Assembly: GCF_030035675.1 (NCBI RefSeq)
Contig: NC_084481.1
Location: 233,398,927 to 233,462,926, forward strand
Direction: 5' to 3'
DNA length: 64,000 bases
Source: Rhineura floridana
Taxonomy: Eukaryota; Chordata; Lepidosauria; Squamata; Rhineuridae
Of the stretch, positions 55,041 to 64,000 are shown one piece after another; positions within the stretch are counted from its first letter, which is position 1; each line of letters starts with the position of its first letter. The translations under genes were made by a program, and so were the position numbers. The notes under the pieces are model-generated. The model searched no databases, was not told where the DNA came from, and saw only the letters and a program-made list of their open reading frames with translations.

Positions 55041-56837
55041 GTAATATTTTGTAGTTTGTGTGGGTTGGCAAAGGCTAGGCCACTCAAAAACCTTAGCAGT
55101 CTGGGCGAAGTGGCAGCGGGTTCTAAAATGAGTTTCAGAACCTTGCTGCAGTTGTGCAGAAACTGCATGAGAGATAAATCAATATGGAAAGGTTTCTTGG
55201 AAGGCAGGATGTTCGCCAGCTGCTACTGTTTACAAGAAGTGTGTGCTTATTATTGTGCTTGTGATTCGACAGAAGCCGAGGGATTTGCCTCCAATTCCTG
55301 CTCTTCGGTGTTGCTTTCTGTTTTAGCACCAAACAAGGTCCTACTTCATTCCTATCTTGGCCTACTGGCCTTTCTCCCTTTGTCAGAAGGATTACCTTCT
55401 CCCACCAGCCCCACGCACATACTTCCTGGTCTCTCAGAAACATGCAATGGTCCTGGTCTGGTATTCCTCTACTGAACCTTGTTTTTTTAAAAAAACTTGC
55501 CACACTCGTACTTCGCTTTGTAAACATAGTTCATCCTTGCAACCACCCTGATAGCTAAGCTAAGCAGGGAGCGTACAACTTGCCACATCACCCCGCAAGC
55601 TTCATGAAGAAGCGGCAATTTGAACCAGGTTCCCCTCCTCATCCAAATCCAACATTCCAGCCACACCACTTTAACAAGTCACGAATTGCATAGTGGAGTT
55701 TACAACTGAAGGAAATGTCCAGGAAACAAAAACGGAAAGGCAGTTCTGTGCCTCCCCCCACCCCGCCAATATAATAAGAATGTGGAGTGAGCATGGAGAA
55801 GAAGCTGACTACAAACACACTGCACAGATAACTAATGACCACCTGCAGCCCAGGAAACCAGCCCGAGTTTTCAATCTGTGGCCCTGTAAACAACTGTTCT
55901 CTGCTTATTCTACATCCCTTGCTATATTACACACACTCGCCTCTGTACCAATTCCAGAATTCCTGTCATGTCCTTAGTATCAGCTTGCAATAGACAGTTT
56001 GGGCTGCCAAAACATTAGTCAAAGTCCAGACACAACTGTTTCCAGTTTCCACACGCCCTGATCCAAGACAAGACTTTTTATTTGGGGGGAGGAAGAGTAT
56101 TATTTTAAAATCAAAATAAATCTGACTACAGAATAGCACAGCTAGCCTAAACCCGGTCTCTTCTGGCAGCTTAAACAGAGCAAACTGGCTGGAATCATAC
56201 TTGTTTATTTTCCTTCTATGATCTCTTGAAGCCCAAGAAAGGTACTGGAGTAATATTTCAAGCTATGCCAGAGTCCCTAATTTTAGGACAGCTGGGGGGG
56301 CTGGCAATTACAGAAAACATTTCAGCACCAGCTACTGAGTTAAGGAGTATAGTAAAGGATCCAAACCAGTTTTAATATCGAAAACTGTGGTTCCCAAGTT
56401 ACTCCTCTTGACCACTTAAGTTGCTGAGGATCTTGGCAGACCACTTAATGATTTTGCTACCCATTGGAGCAATTGCAATGCACTGTGCTTCATGCGCTAC
56501 GATTTTTGAAACTTCTTAATTCTAGCCTCCCATTAACTTTGTTGCTAATCCCCTCTTCTACTTTCAAGTGCCTCCATCCCCTGTCATTTGGAGATTGTCC
56601 CACTAGATTCTAAAAAGCAATGGAGCAGCTGTTCACAGCTGCTCTTCAGAGACCTGCTGTGGGCCACCTGAATTAAGCTTGTGGACCACAATATGGGAAT
56701 CCCTGATCTACAACACAAACATAAAGCGCTGGGACTCAAACCACCTGCAAGTCATATGCTCCAATATGGGAACCATTAACTGTAACAATGGGCCAGTTCA
56801 AACATGCATGTACAAATGTAGCTTGCTTGCTTGCTTA
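55041..56837. other. FERMT2 intron without recognised features
   Basis: Several overlapping open frames at 55100-55550 have no recognisable motif and no splice or homology support. Confidence 0.35.
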
Positions 56838-57118
56838 ATTAATTAGATTTATATCCCACCCTTTGCTGCCCTCGGCTCCTACTGGGAGAAGCAAAAGCAC
56901 TAAAAACACTTTAAAACATAATAAAAACAAACTTTAAAATATATTAAAACAAAACCACCATTAAAAACATATTAAAACAAAGCATTGTTAAAAATATTTT
57001 TTAAAAGCTTTAAAAACATCTTTTTAAAAAAGCTTCATATTAAAAAGCAATTCCAACACAGACGCAGACTGGGATAAGGTCTCTACTTAAAAGGCTTGTT
57101 GAAAGAGGAAGAGCATTT
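56838..57118 (-). mobile_element. L2 3'UTR
   Basis: On the plus strand: TAGATTTATATCCCACCCTT, then CTCGGCTCCTACTGGGAG, a TTTAAAAC-rich stretch and AAGGCTTGTTGAAAGAGGAA, matching 47980-48200. Confidence 0.75.
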
Positions 57119-57537
57119 TTTTAAAAAAATTAAGCATCAAGTGATGACTTGCAGGAATCAAATGAGTCACTACAGGTGACATTTTCATATACTTCAAATC
57201 ACTTGATTCCTCAAAGTGAAGCAACCAAGTACATGAACCAGACCAGCGTGCAGAGATTAGTTGTGGCCATGACTGGTAAGAAGATGCATTTATGCATGCT
57301 GAAAGATACTCTTAGTTGTGAAGCCCTGGCACTGTAAATAAATTCCAGGGCTGAGTGCATAAGATGCTTAAGTCATCTGTAACATGAAGTACAAAAATCT
57401 GCTTCCTAAGTCTATGTGATAGAAGCTGCTTCAGGTTTCAAAGCAAAGCAGAAGAAGCCTTCAGGGTATTATACATTTTTTACCATTAAGGTTCACTGAT
57501 CTTTGCTACCCTCCCAGGATTTCCAGGCAATACTTAC

Positions 57538-57587
57538 TTGAACACTTTAATGTAGTCAGCAAGCTCGGGGATCGAAGTGATGTCACC
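57538..57587 (-). CDS. FERMT2: FERMT2 short exon, residues ~367-383 (linker into PH domain)
   Basis: A 50-bp exon reads GDITSIPELADYIKVF plus two bases of a Lys codon. The acceptor is CACAG and the donor GTAAG. It joins in frame to the next exon, giving IKVFKPKKL, the start of the kindlin PH domain. It is too short to be found as an open reading frame alone; the call rests on the peptide, the splice sites and the phase. Confidence 0.95.
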
Positions 57588-58514
57588 CTGTGAACAAGAT
57601 ATCAACCACTGTGTTTCATGTGCCAGAATCAAGAATCAGGACTGGGAGGGGCAGGTAGGGAGGGAAAAGGCTTTGTGGACCAGGATTCAACGTATTAAAA
57701 TGGATGCACAGTTGCTTCAAAAAGGCAATGTCCTTGCTAAGAGAGAAGGAAAAAGCTTGAATAACATAAAAAAATGATCACAGCAACAAACCTTAAGTGG
57801 TCTCTGGCTATGGACAGTTAGCTAGACAGCTAGCTTTGGAGAAGCAAAATGGTCTGTTTTTCAGATGCTTTCAAACAAGGCTCCTACTTAACTTGCTAGT
57901 GCAGTTCAGTATAATAATCATTTTTACTACCTGAGATTTGGTTATGCCTTTCTTCTCCATATCAATTTGCCTACCATGAAGCTCCTGGACATGGATGCTG
58001 CACAAAGTTTCTGAGGTGCACTCTGAAGCTCAGTTTACAACGCACATGGGCCATGCCTCTTGAACCTTGCAATCACCTCACATACACACACCCAAACTCT
58101 CCCACATAGCTGTGCCTTGCATGATAAAATCACTTGGAGTAAGCAAGCTGTCACTAAGGGGAGCTTGCCTGCCATTTGTGATCTTCTATTTGAAGAATTT
58201 GATTTGAAGAATCACCAGTGTTTTCTGGAGAGCACTGCTGTACTCTAATGACCTACGGAGAATACAGTAGCATAGTGATAGCTAAGCAAGCAAGAGGATT
58301 AAGTCTGATGGGCCCTCCTGCTCCTGTCTGTGTGACATACACCAATAGATATCAATGCCTTAAGGCTAGGATGATGCTCGAATGCTAGGACTGTGATTCA
58401 CTGACCAACTTGTGCTTCTTGCAAAGAATGCTAGACCAAGCGTGGGCTGAGAATCATTTTAACAGTTTATGCATACCTAATCATTGTTAAAATATTCTCT
58501 CGTCTTTTTAAACA
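57588..58514. other. FERMT2 intron without recognised features
   Basis: No exon or repeat call supported. Confidence 0.35.
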
Positions 58515-58700
58515 TATTAATATTATTTATTTATTTATTAAATTTCTATACCGCCCCATAGCCGAAGCTCTCTGGGCGGTTCACAACAAATAAACATCTG
58601 AAGTACAAGTAAAAACACAAGTATATAACACAAGTTAAAAATGTATTAATTAAACAAAAAAATATATAAACATGATGAAACACATAACTAACTGCAAAAC
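58515..58700 (-). mobile_element. L2 3'UTR tail
   Basis: ATTTATTTATTAAATTTCTA, then TACCGCCCCATAGCCGAAGC and TCTCTGGGCGGTTCACAACA, the complement of the usual L2 tail. Confidence 0.8.
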
Positions 58701-59099
58701 TCAATACTAAAATATAAAATGAAGATATAGCCCTGTTCAGGTGTTATGGCTAAACAGAAAATCTCCTCATGCATAGAAGGCACAGGGTAGCTGCAGCCTA
58801 TTCCCCACCCCACACCAGAGGCTTGTGGTTTATACAAGGATATTTAGAATAAAAAAAAAAAACAGATGGGAGATAGGGGAACGGGAAGAACTCTCTGAAA
58901 GCTGAGCGAAGGAAACGACATCAAGATGCGCATAGGACACAGGCGATGGTGGGGAGGAAAATGGTGCAACGCTGAACGCGGAGCTCCGCTTCTTATGATG
59001 ATCATCCTTCCCCGGATTAAGGAGAAATTTGCATGAAAATTCCAACTGATGCCCTTTGGTGGGGGAGGCTGGTTCGTGGGAGGACCAAACAGCCACGGC

Positions 59100-59703
59100 T
59101 TGTTCCAACATGGAGCAGCTCCTCCAGCTGGCCAGGACGGCGCTCAAGTTCCTCATCATCCAGAATGCGGCTGCCTTCCAAGGCATTCCCTCTGCCAGCA
59201 ACAAGCCTCAGTATGCTCACCTGCTAGGAAAACTGTGGCGTCTCCGGCCTGGGCAACGTCTCCAGTGACGGGCGCTGGGAGTTCACCTCAGCCTTTTTCT
59301 TTGCCGCCGGCGTCCTCGCCACCACGGCTTGTGTTGCTCTTCCTCGCTGCTCGACACCACCTGCTTCAGCACCGGCATGGCCATCTTCAGCCTCCTCCTC
59401 AAGCCTTTGTCCTGCTTCTTCACCTATTGGATGTGCCAGGAGTGTGGAGGAGAGTGTGCCTTGAGCCTAGACTGGGAAGGCTCACCAGAGAGACACGTTT
59501 CCCGGGATGGTGTTGACTCCGCTGCTGTTTCCCTCATCCGCCATTGCTGGGCCGGCTTCCTCTCTCTCTTCTTACTAGAGGGGCTTTTCTTACTTTGTGT
59601 GTGTCTCTGCCGGTTTGAAGATGGGCGTTTGCCTCCCATCTTTTCTCCTGGGCCCTTTTTAGAAGGCCAAGAAGAGAGAGGAGTACATTTTTGCTTTGCG
59701 ATT
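59100..59703 (+). pseudogene. Decayed two-pore K+ channel-like (KCNK1/6/7 type) fragment
   Basis: One frame reads NCGVSGLGNVSSDGRW followed by EFTSAFFFAAGVLATT (about 59231-59333), resembling the extracellular cap to first pore helix of K2P channels, where family members have Trp-Asp/Glu-Phe-x-Ser-Ala-x-x-Phe-Ala and then Thr-Thr-Gly-Tyr-Gly. Here the Thr-Thr is followed by Ala-Cys rather than Gly-Tyr-Gly. Other segments (MEQLLQLARTALKF; AIFSLLLKPLSCFF) look coding but fall in different frames. The block is more GC-rich than the intron around it. No poly(A) run or target duplication is visible. Probably an old gene or retrocopy fragment; the family call is by memory and tentative. Confidence 0.4.
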
Positions 59704-59882
59704 TGTTAATATATTTTATTGGATGTTGTAGCTGCTGCTTTTTGTAAATTGTATTGTTTTTATTGATGTATTTTTATATTTGTGTTTATTTTTTTTGTAA
59801 GCCGCCTTGAGGGCCTTTTGGCTAAAAGGCGGGATAGAAATAAACAATAATAAACAATAATAAATAAATAAATAAATAAAGG
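59704..59882 (+). mobile_element. L2-like 3'UTR tail
   Basis: TATTTTATTGGATGTTGTAG, GCCGCCTTGAGGGCCTTTTG, AAAAGGCGGGATAGAAATAA and an AATAAATAAA tail. Confidence 0.7.
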
Positions 59883-59884
59883 GT

Positions 59885-61850
59885 TCCATGTGGTGGCCCC
59901 ATGCACAATGTCCCCATGCATCCCAGTCCCACCTGCGGCCTTCTACCTGCAGTTCTACTGAACACAAGTAGAAATCTCCACTCAACTGGGAGTTCCATCA
60001 GAACATCTTTGCTCAACGTGGAAAGGTCTTCAGCTGAGCGGGCAGAGATGAAGATGTTGCTGGGCAGGGCCAGCATGAGCAGAACCATGTCCCTAAAACA
60101 CACTGCTATTTCCTCTTCAGGCTTAAGGCATGAACAGGCCTCATGCGGAAATCTAACAAAAAAACTAGACCATGTTAGACTGAAGTCAGCCCACCACTGC
60201 TGGCTATGGTTCTTAAAATAATGAATCTTGCTTTGCAACAGAGAATGCAGTTGTGCTTCCAAGGCTACAAATGACTTCCAATCCACTCCTTTGCCCTTGG
60301 AACCACACGTGGCTCATTCTCTTTCAGCTGCTGAGAAATCAGCCCAGACCAACAGAGTCTTGCCTTCACTGGTGTGGGCATTCCTTGAAATTGCAGAACT
60401 GAATGAATATAGATTCCAATGGCTGTCGCATTTCAGACGAAGGAATTCCAGAGTTGCATTGCAGAGCTACACTTCGCTTAGCTAACAGCTATTTTCCTTT
60501 CTCCACCTGTCCAAATACACATGTGCTTCTGGCAAAAGAGTTCCCAATGTTTGAGATGAGCCTTCCTTGTGGAGGCACAACTTTTCCAGCAACAGAATGC
60601 ACAGGGATCATTTTGAATGAGACAGCACATGCCTGCATTTAAATTGTATCCCCCTATGAAGAACAAGCTCTTGAAACACATCAAGGAACTGATGAACTGC
60701 AAAAGAGTAACAGTTAATCTATTTATTACTCCACTGCAGTTGTACGGTTGGATGCTCAGAGCTCCTTCTCATCTTGCTGCATCATCCAGTTTGTCTGTAT
60801 AGGATGACTGGACAAGAGGAAGACTATTTGGTGAGCTCCCCCAATCCTCCGTAATCTACGTATAATGTAGGTGGCTCTGAATCTTCCTAGGTTTTTTTCT
60901 TTTTTGACTGAAAGTCCTGCAAGTCAATAGATAATCGCTTTTCAGCAGAGCTTCATTTGTTTCTTCCTGCATGATGCTGTTGTTGTTATGTGCCTTCAAG
61001 TCGATCACAACTTATGGCGACCCTATGAATCAGTGACCTCCAAGAGCATCTGTCATGAACCACCCTGTTCAGATCTTGTAAGTTCAGGTTTGTGGCTTCC
61101 TTGATGGAATCAATCCATCTCTTGTTTGGCCTTCCTCTTTTTCTACTCCCTTCTGTTTTTCCCAGCATCGTTGTCTTTTCTAATGAATCATGTCTTCTCA
61201 TGATGTGTCCAAAGTATGATAACCTCAGTGTCATCATTTTAGCTTCTAGTGACAGTGCTGGTTTAATTTGTTCTAACACCCAATTATTTGTCTTTTTTGC
61301 AGTCCATGGTATCCGCAAAGCTCTCCTCCAACACCACATTTCAAACAAGTTGATTTTTCTCTTACCAGTTTTTTTCACTGTCCAACTTTCACATCCATAC
61401 ATAGAGATCGGAAATACCATGGTCTGAATGATCCTGACTTTAGTGTTCAGTGATACGTCTTTGCATTTGAGGACCTTTTCTAGTTTTCTTCCTGCATGGG
61501 CCTCTCTAAAAGAGCCCCCAGCTCCCTCCACTGATCTGTCTGGCCCTCTACTGGCTGGGAGAAGACCGAGTTCAACATTACATTGGTGTTTAAGTTGCTG
61601 AGTAAGAAATGGGGAAAAGAAAAAACCCTCTGTGCTAGAACAGGAAACTTTGGCAGCTTGCTCAAGAACGTAAGAGGGTGACATCCTTATATTCACAGGC
61701 AACAGAGCTAACTGGATAGCTTCCATTATGACTGGTGCATTTTTCTCCTGCTTTCCAAAGTAATCCTGAGATGCTTCCTCCAATTTATTTAGAAGTTTTA
61801 AAAAGATGAGATGAGAGACAGAGCCAAGCTGAAAGGCAGACAACATCCCA
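59885..61850 (-). pseudogene. Unidentified protein-like block, broken by a BovB
   Basis: Read on the minus strand, from the 5' side: 61846-61490 gives FQLGSVSHLIFLKLLNKLEE, EKNAPVIMEAIQLALLPVNI and SPSYVLEQAAKVS. After the BovB come short open pieces (IPVHSVAGKVVPPQGRLIS; SGIPSSEMRQPLESIFIQF). Then 60350-59885 gives EGKTLLVWADFSAAERE, a stop, and DWKSFVALEAQLHSLLQSKI, WADFSLTWSSFFVRFPHEA, EEEIAVCFRDMVLLMLALPS and DVLMELPVEWRFLLVFSRT. The amino acid use (Leu-rich helices, conserved-looking Trp and Phe) looks like real protein. Stops and frame changes mark it as broken. I do not recognise the family. It could be a processed pseudogene or an unknown repeat's coding part. Confidence 0.4.
60973..61484 (-). 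mobile_element. BovB LINE 3' end with exact 13-bp target duplication
   Basis: The minus-strand frame reads KLEKVLKCKDVSLNTKVRI, ISMYGCESWTVKKTGKRKIN, LEQIKPALSLEAKMMTLRL and GSRKRGRPNKRWIDSIKEA, ending SCDRLEGT; then the CGACTTGAAGGCACATAACA tail. TTTCTTCCTGCAT lies at 60960-60972 and 61485-61497. The insertion splits the unidentified block at 59885-61850. The frame is open throughout. Confidence 0.93.
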
Positions 61851-62441
61851 GCTTAAGTGATCATGTAAGACGGGTGTATGAGAACTAGGTGTTTATCTCT
61901 GGTGGGTGAAATCTGCAGTTCCAAAAAGAAACTTGGCAATCTATGAACAGTCCTAGTTTGTCTGGAAGGGATGTGCTTGGCAAAACCAACCTGGAATTCC
62001 TTGGTGGTATTGGCCCTCTCAGAATAAGCGCCCTATAACAATGAACTCTGGGGCTGGGTTGGATAAGCAAACCCCAAAGAAGCTCATGCTATTGCACCAA
62101 GTTTCTGACCCACAATGTTTATTGGGTAATTCTCATATGGAAAAGACTGCTGCACAAGTCCCATTAAAATTAATGGAGTTCTGCAAAAGCTTGGCTAGTG
62201 CAGAAGAATGCATTTCAGGTTTCTTGCATTGCAACAATGTGTCCTCAAGAGAAAGGACCGCATCAATGCTTTAACGAGATGATCCTGTTTTCGTAATGTC
62301 ATAGGAAAGGTGGGGAACTCGTGCAGGGGGATACTGGTGCCTCACTTTCTGTTTGATTGTGATAGCTTGCTAGAGGGAGCTGATGGACTCACCTCTGCAG
62401 AGCATCAGCCCAACCACTGCAGATGTGCAGTGGTATTACAA

Positions 62442-62555
62442 CAGGGGTGGGAAACTTGTGGTCCTCCAGAGGTTGCTGGACTCCAGCTCCCATCAGCCTC
62501 AGAAAGCATTGCCAATGGTCACGGGTGATGGAGGACCACAGGTTTCCCACCCCTA
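62442..62555. mobile_element. hAT-like foldback element
   Basis: Starts CAGGGGTGGGAAACTTGTGG, ends with the near complement (CCACAGGTTTCCCACCCCTA), with inner GGACTCCAGCTCCCATCAGC. The flanks do not show a clear 8-bp duplication. It lies about 285 bp from the FERMT2 exon at 62840. Confidence 0.7.
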
Positions 62556-62839
62556 CATCATAGCTACCAATGAAAAGGCCCTTTCATTAAAGCAGGCAAT
62601 GAAAGGGGCCAACACGGTTCCACCTAGTACTATGGAACTGCCAGTCTTCAGCCTGGCTCTTCATCGTGAGAAGCCTGTTTCTCATTTACAGACTGAGCTG
62701 TTCTCAAATGTTCATTCATGTCTACCAGCTTGCCTGCAGGCCTGGTTACTACATGCTTGCCTCCAGACTGCCAGTTCCAACACTCTGGCAGAGATGTGCT
62801 CTCAAGGTCAAGATTAAAGCTCTCACTTCCAGCTCTTAC

Positions 62840-62974
62840 CAGAACTGTGGATGTTTTCCCGCCTTCCAGAGTAATCTCCAGGTCAGAAAGGGCAGCATCA
62901 ACTTCATCAACCTCTTTGTCGCTGTTGTTCAAGTGATTTTCTGATGACATGATTGATAACTTATTGATGTGGTA
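62840..62974 (-). CDS. FERMT2: FERMT2 exon, residues ~322-366 (F2 first segment and acidic linker)
   Basis: This 135-bp exon is 45 codons in phase 0 at both ends. It starts with YHINKLSIMSSENH and ends with EGGKTSTVL. The upstream acceptor is a pyrimidine tract ending in CAG and the donor is GTAAGA. The product is the last part of the first F2 segment plus the acidic stretch (DKEVDEVDAALSDLE) that precedes the PH domain. In human kindlin-2 TSTIL is followed directly by GDITSIPELADY, which is exactly how the next exon begins, so no exon is expected between 57588 and 62839. Confidence 0.95.
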
Positions 62975-63370
62975 CTGAAAGAAAACAGTTAAGAGCCAAA
63001 TAAAGATGGGTGCAACTGAAACCACTCTAAGAGAAGATTGCCATAACCAAATCCTTGAAACATCTCCCTGCTCTCCTTGCAAGTGATATAAGGGGGAGGG
63101 GGAGAACAGGAGGAGATTTTCCTGCAAGGTAACATTCAGGCCTGGCACTTTCCTATGAAGCTACTGCACAATATAATGTGGTGGTGGAGCTTACTGCCAG
63201 AGCGGGTGGTGGTAAACTTCCTCTCCATTTGCAGCTCTCCAGTTTATATCACCAAGACCAAAAGGCAACAAAACGTTTGCGAGCTGCTCAAAGCTTGGTG
63301 ATCATACAAGTGCGTACCACTTACACCTTGCCTGGTCATAAAACGAATTTTACAGCTAGAAATTGACACA
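62975..63370. other. FERMT2 intron without recognised features
   Basis: The intron stretch upstream of the first visible FERMT2 exon; no feature beyond the splice acceptor is supported. Confidence 0.4.
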
Positions 63371-64000
63371 TGCATAAGAACATAAGAACATAAGAAGAGC
63401 CTGCTGGATCAGGCCAGTGGCCCATCTAGTCCAGCATCCTGTTCTCACAGTGACCAACCAGGTGCCTGGGGGAAGCCCGCAAGCAGAACCCGAGTGCAAG
63501 AACACTCTCCCCTCCTGAGGCTTCCGGCAACTGGTTTTCAGAAGCATGCTGCCTCTGACTAGGGTGGCAGAGCACAGCCATCACAGCTAGTAGCCATTGA
63601 TAGCCCTGTCCTCCATGAATTTGTCTAATCTTCTTTTAAAGCCATCCAAGCTGGTGGCCATTACTGCATCTTGTGGGAGCAAATTCCATAGTTTAACTAT
63701 GCGCTGAGTAAAGAAGTACTTCCTTTTGTCTGTCCTGAATCTTCCAACATTCAGCTTCTTTGAATGTCCACGAGTTCTAGTATTATGAGAGAGGGAGAAG
63801 AACTTTTCTCTATCCACTTTCTCAATGCCATGCATAATTTTATACACTTCTATCATGTCTCCTCTGACCTGCCTTTTCTCTAAACTAAAAAGCCCCAAAT
63901 GCTACAACCTTTCCTCGTAAGGGAGTCGCTCCATCCCCTTGATCATTCTGGTTGCCCTCTTCTGAACCTTTTCCAACTCTAGAATATCCTTTTTGAGATG
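63371..64000 (-). mobile_element. CR1 LINE 3' end, continuing past the window
   Basis: Nearly identical to 4060-4720: the TTCTTATG tail (63372-63395), 3'UTR, and the ORF2 C-terminus (GLFSLEKRQVRGDMIEVYKI, MHGIEKVDREKFFSLSHNTR, KFMEDRAINGY). By eye about eight differences in some 610 bp. One of them turns the Gln of LQHLG into a stop near 63901, so this ORF2 is not fully open. The sequence runs off the right edge, so its length is unknown. Confidence 0.93.

Larger units (their letters stand above)
30435..62974 (-). other. FERMT2: FERMT2 (kindlin-2) gene, 3' part: eight exons, introns and 3'UTR
   Basis: Kindlin-2 is a cytoplasmic FERM-domain adaptor at focal adhesions. It binds integrin beta tails and, with talin, activates integrins; its PH domain binds phosphoinositides. 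Eight exons were found by reading conserved kindlin-2 peptides on the minus strand and placing GT/AG boundaries. Phases agree at every junction. The exons give 359 codons plus a stop, corresponding to residues 322-680 of a 680-residue protein. Introns in the window, from the 5' side, are about 5.3, 3.5, 6.0, 1.4, 11.2, 0.85 and 1.9 kb. The F0 and F1 domains and the start of F2 are encoded beyond the right edge. No other host gene overlaps it. FERMT2 rather than FERMT1 or FERMT3 is inferred from remembered human sequence and the exact residue numbering. Confidence 0.93.

Noticed and set aside
54981-55527. Overlapping frames of 164 and 130 codons on opposite strands
   Set aside because: One begins inside a hAT-like foldback; neither shows motifs or exon boundaries fitting FERMT2.
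57588-62839. Possible extra FERMT2 exon in the 5.3-kb intron
   Set aside because: The flanking exons join directly as TSTVL-GDITSIPELADY, as in the human protein; the protein-like frames in this intron do not resemble kindlin and contain stops.
1-64000. CRISPR arrays, operons, toxin systems, endogenous retroviruses or LTR elements
   Set aside because: The DNA is vertebrate; direct repeats seen are transposon copies or microsatellites. I saw no LTR pairs, gag or env-like frames.

Overview
The window is vertebrate nuclear DNA, most likely from a squamate reptile (lizard or snake). The evidence is the repeat content: Sauria-type tRNA SINEs, BovB (RTE) LINEs whose 3' tail matches the SINE tail, many L2 and CR1 LINEs, and many short palindromic hAT-like DNA elements. 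The species cannot be told from this window.

The only host gene I can support is FERMT2 (kindlin-2), on the minus strand. Eight coding exons between 62974 and 31731 encode the C-terminal 359 residues: the end of the first F2 segment, the PH domain, the rest of F2, and F3. All seven junctions in the window have GT/AG boundaries and compatible phases. If the missing N-terminus has the usual length the protein is 680 residues, and the integrin-contact Gln-Trp pair falls at 614-615 as in human kindlin-2. The 5' exons lie beyond the right edge. The likely 3'UTR runs from 31730 to a poly(A) signal near 30452.

The left 30 kb is downstream intergenic DNA dominated by repeats. An L2 copy (about 150-2570) carries a hAT MITE and a Sauria SINE, each with clear target duplications. 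A nearly full-length CR1 LINE (about 4060-9540, minus) has an intact-looking ORF1 and a long ORF2 reading frame split by a later L2 insertion at 6690-7108. Its 5' region repeats with a 707-bp period. After that come many 5'-truncated CR1, L2, BovB and SINE pieces, often nested. A CTCF-like motif lies at 9838-9856.

The right half is FERMT2 introns filled with the same families: an L2 at 39238-42790 carrying a 425-bp hAT element and a second L2 tail, BovB pieces at 36.7, 53 and 61 kb, and a CR1 copy entering from the right edge that is almost identical to the one at 4.06 kb. Two intronic stretches look like decayed protein-coding sequence: a two-pore potassium channel-like fragment (about 59100-59700, plus) and an unidentified leucine-rich block (59885-61850, minus) broken by a BovB insertion.

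I found no evidence for a new multi-gene system. The more unusual signals are the nested, datable transposon history, the repeated CR1 5' region, an unassigned 480-bp inverted-repeat element family, and the unidentified protein-like block. I recognised no endogenous retrovirus, LTR element or Polinton.
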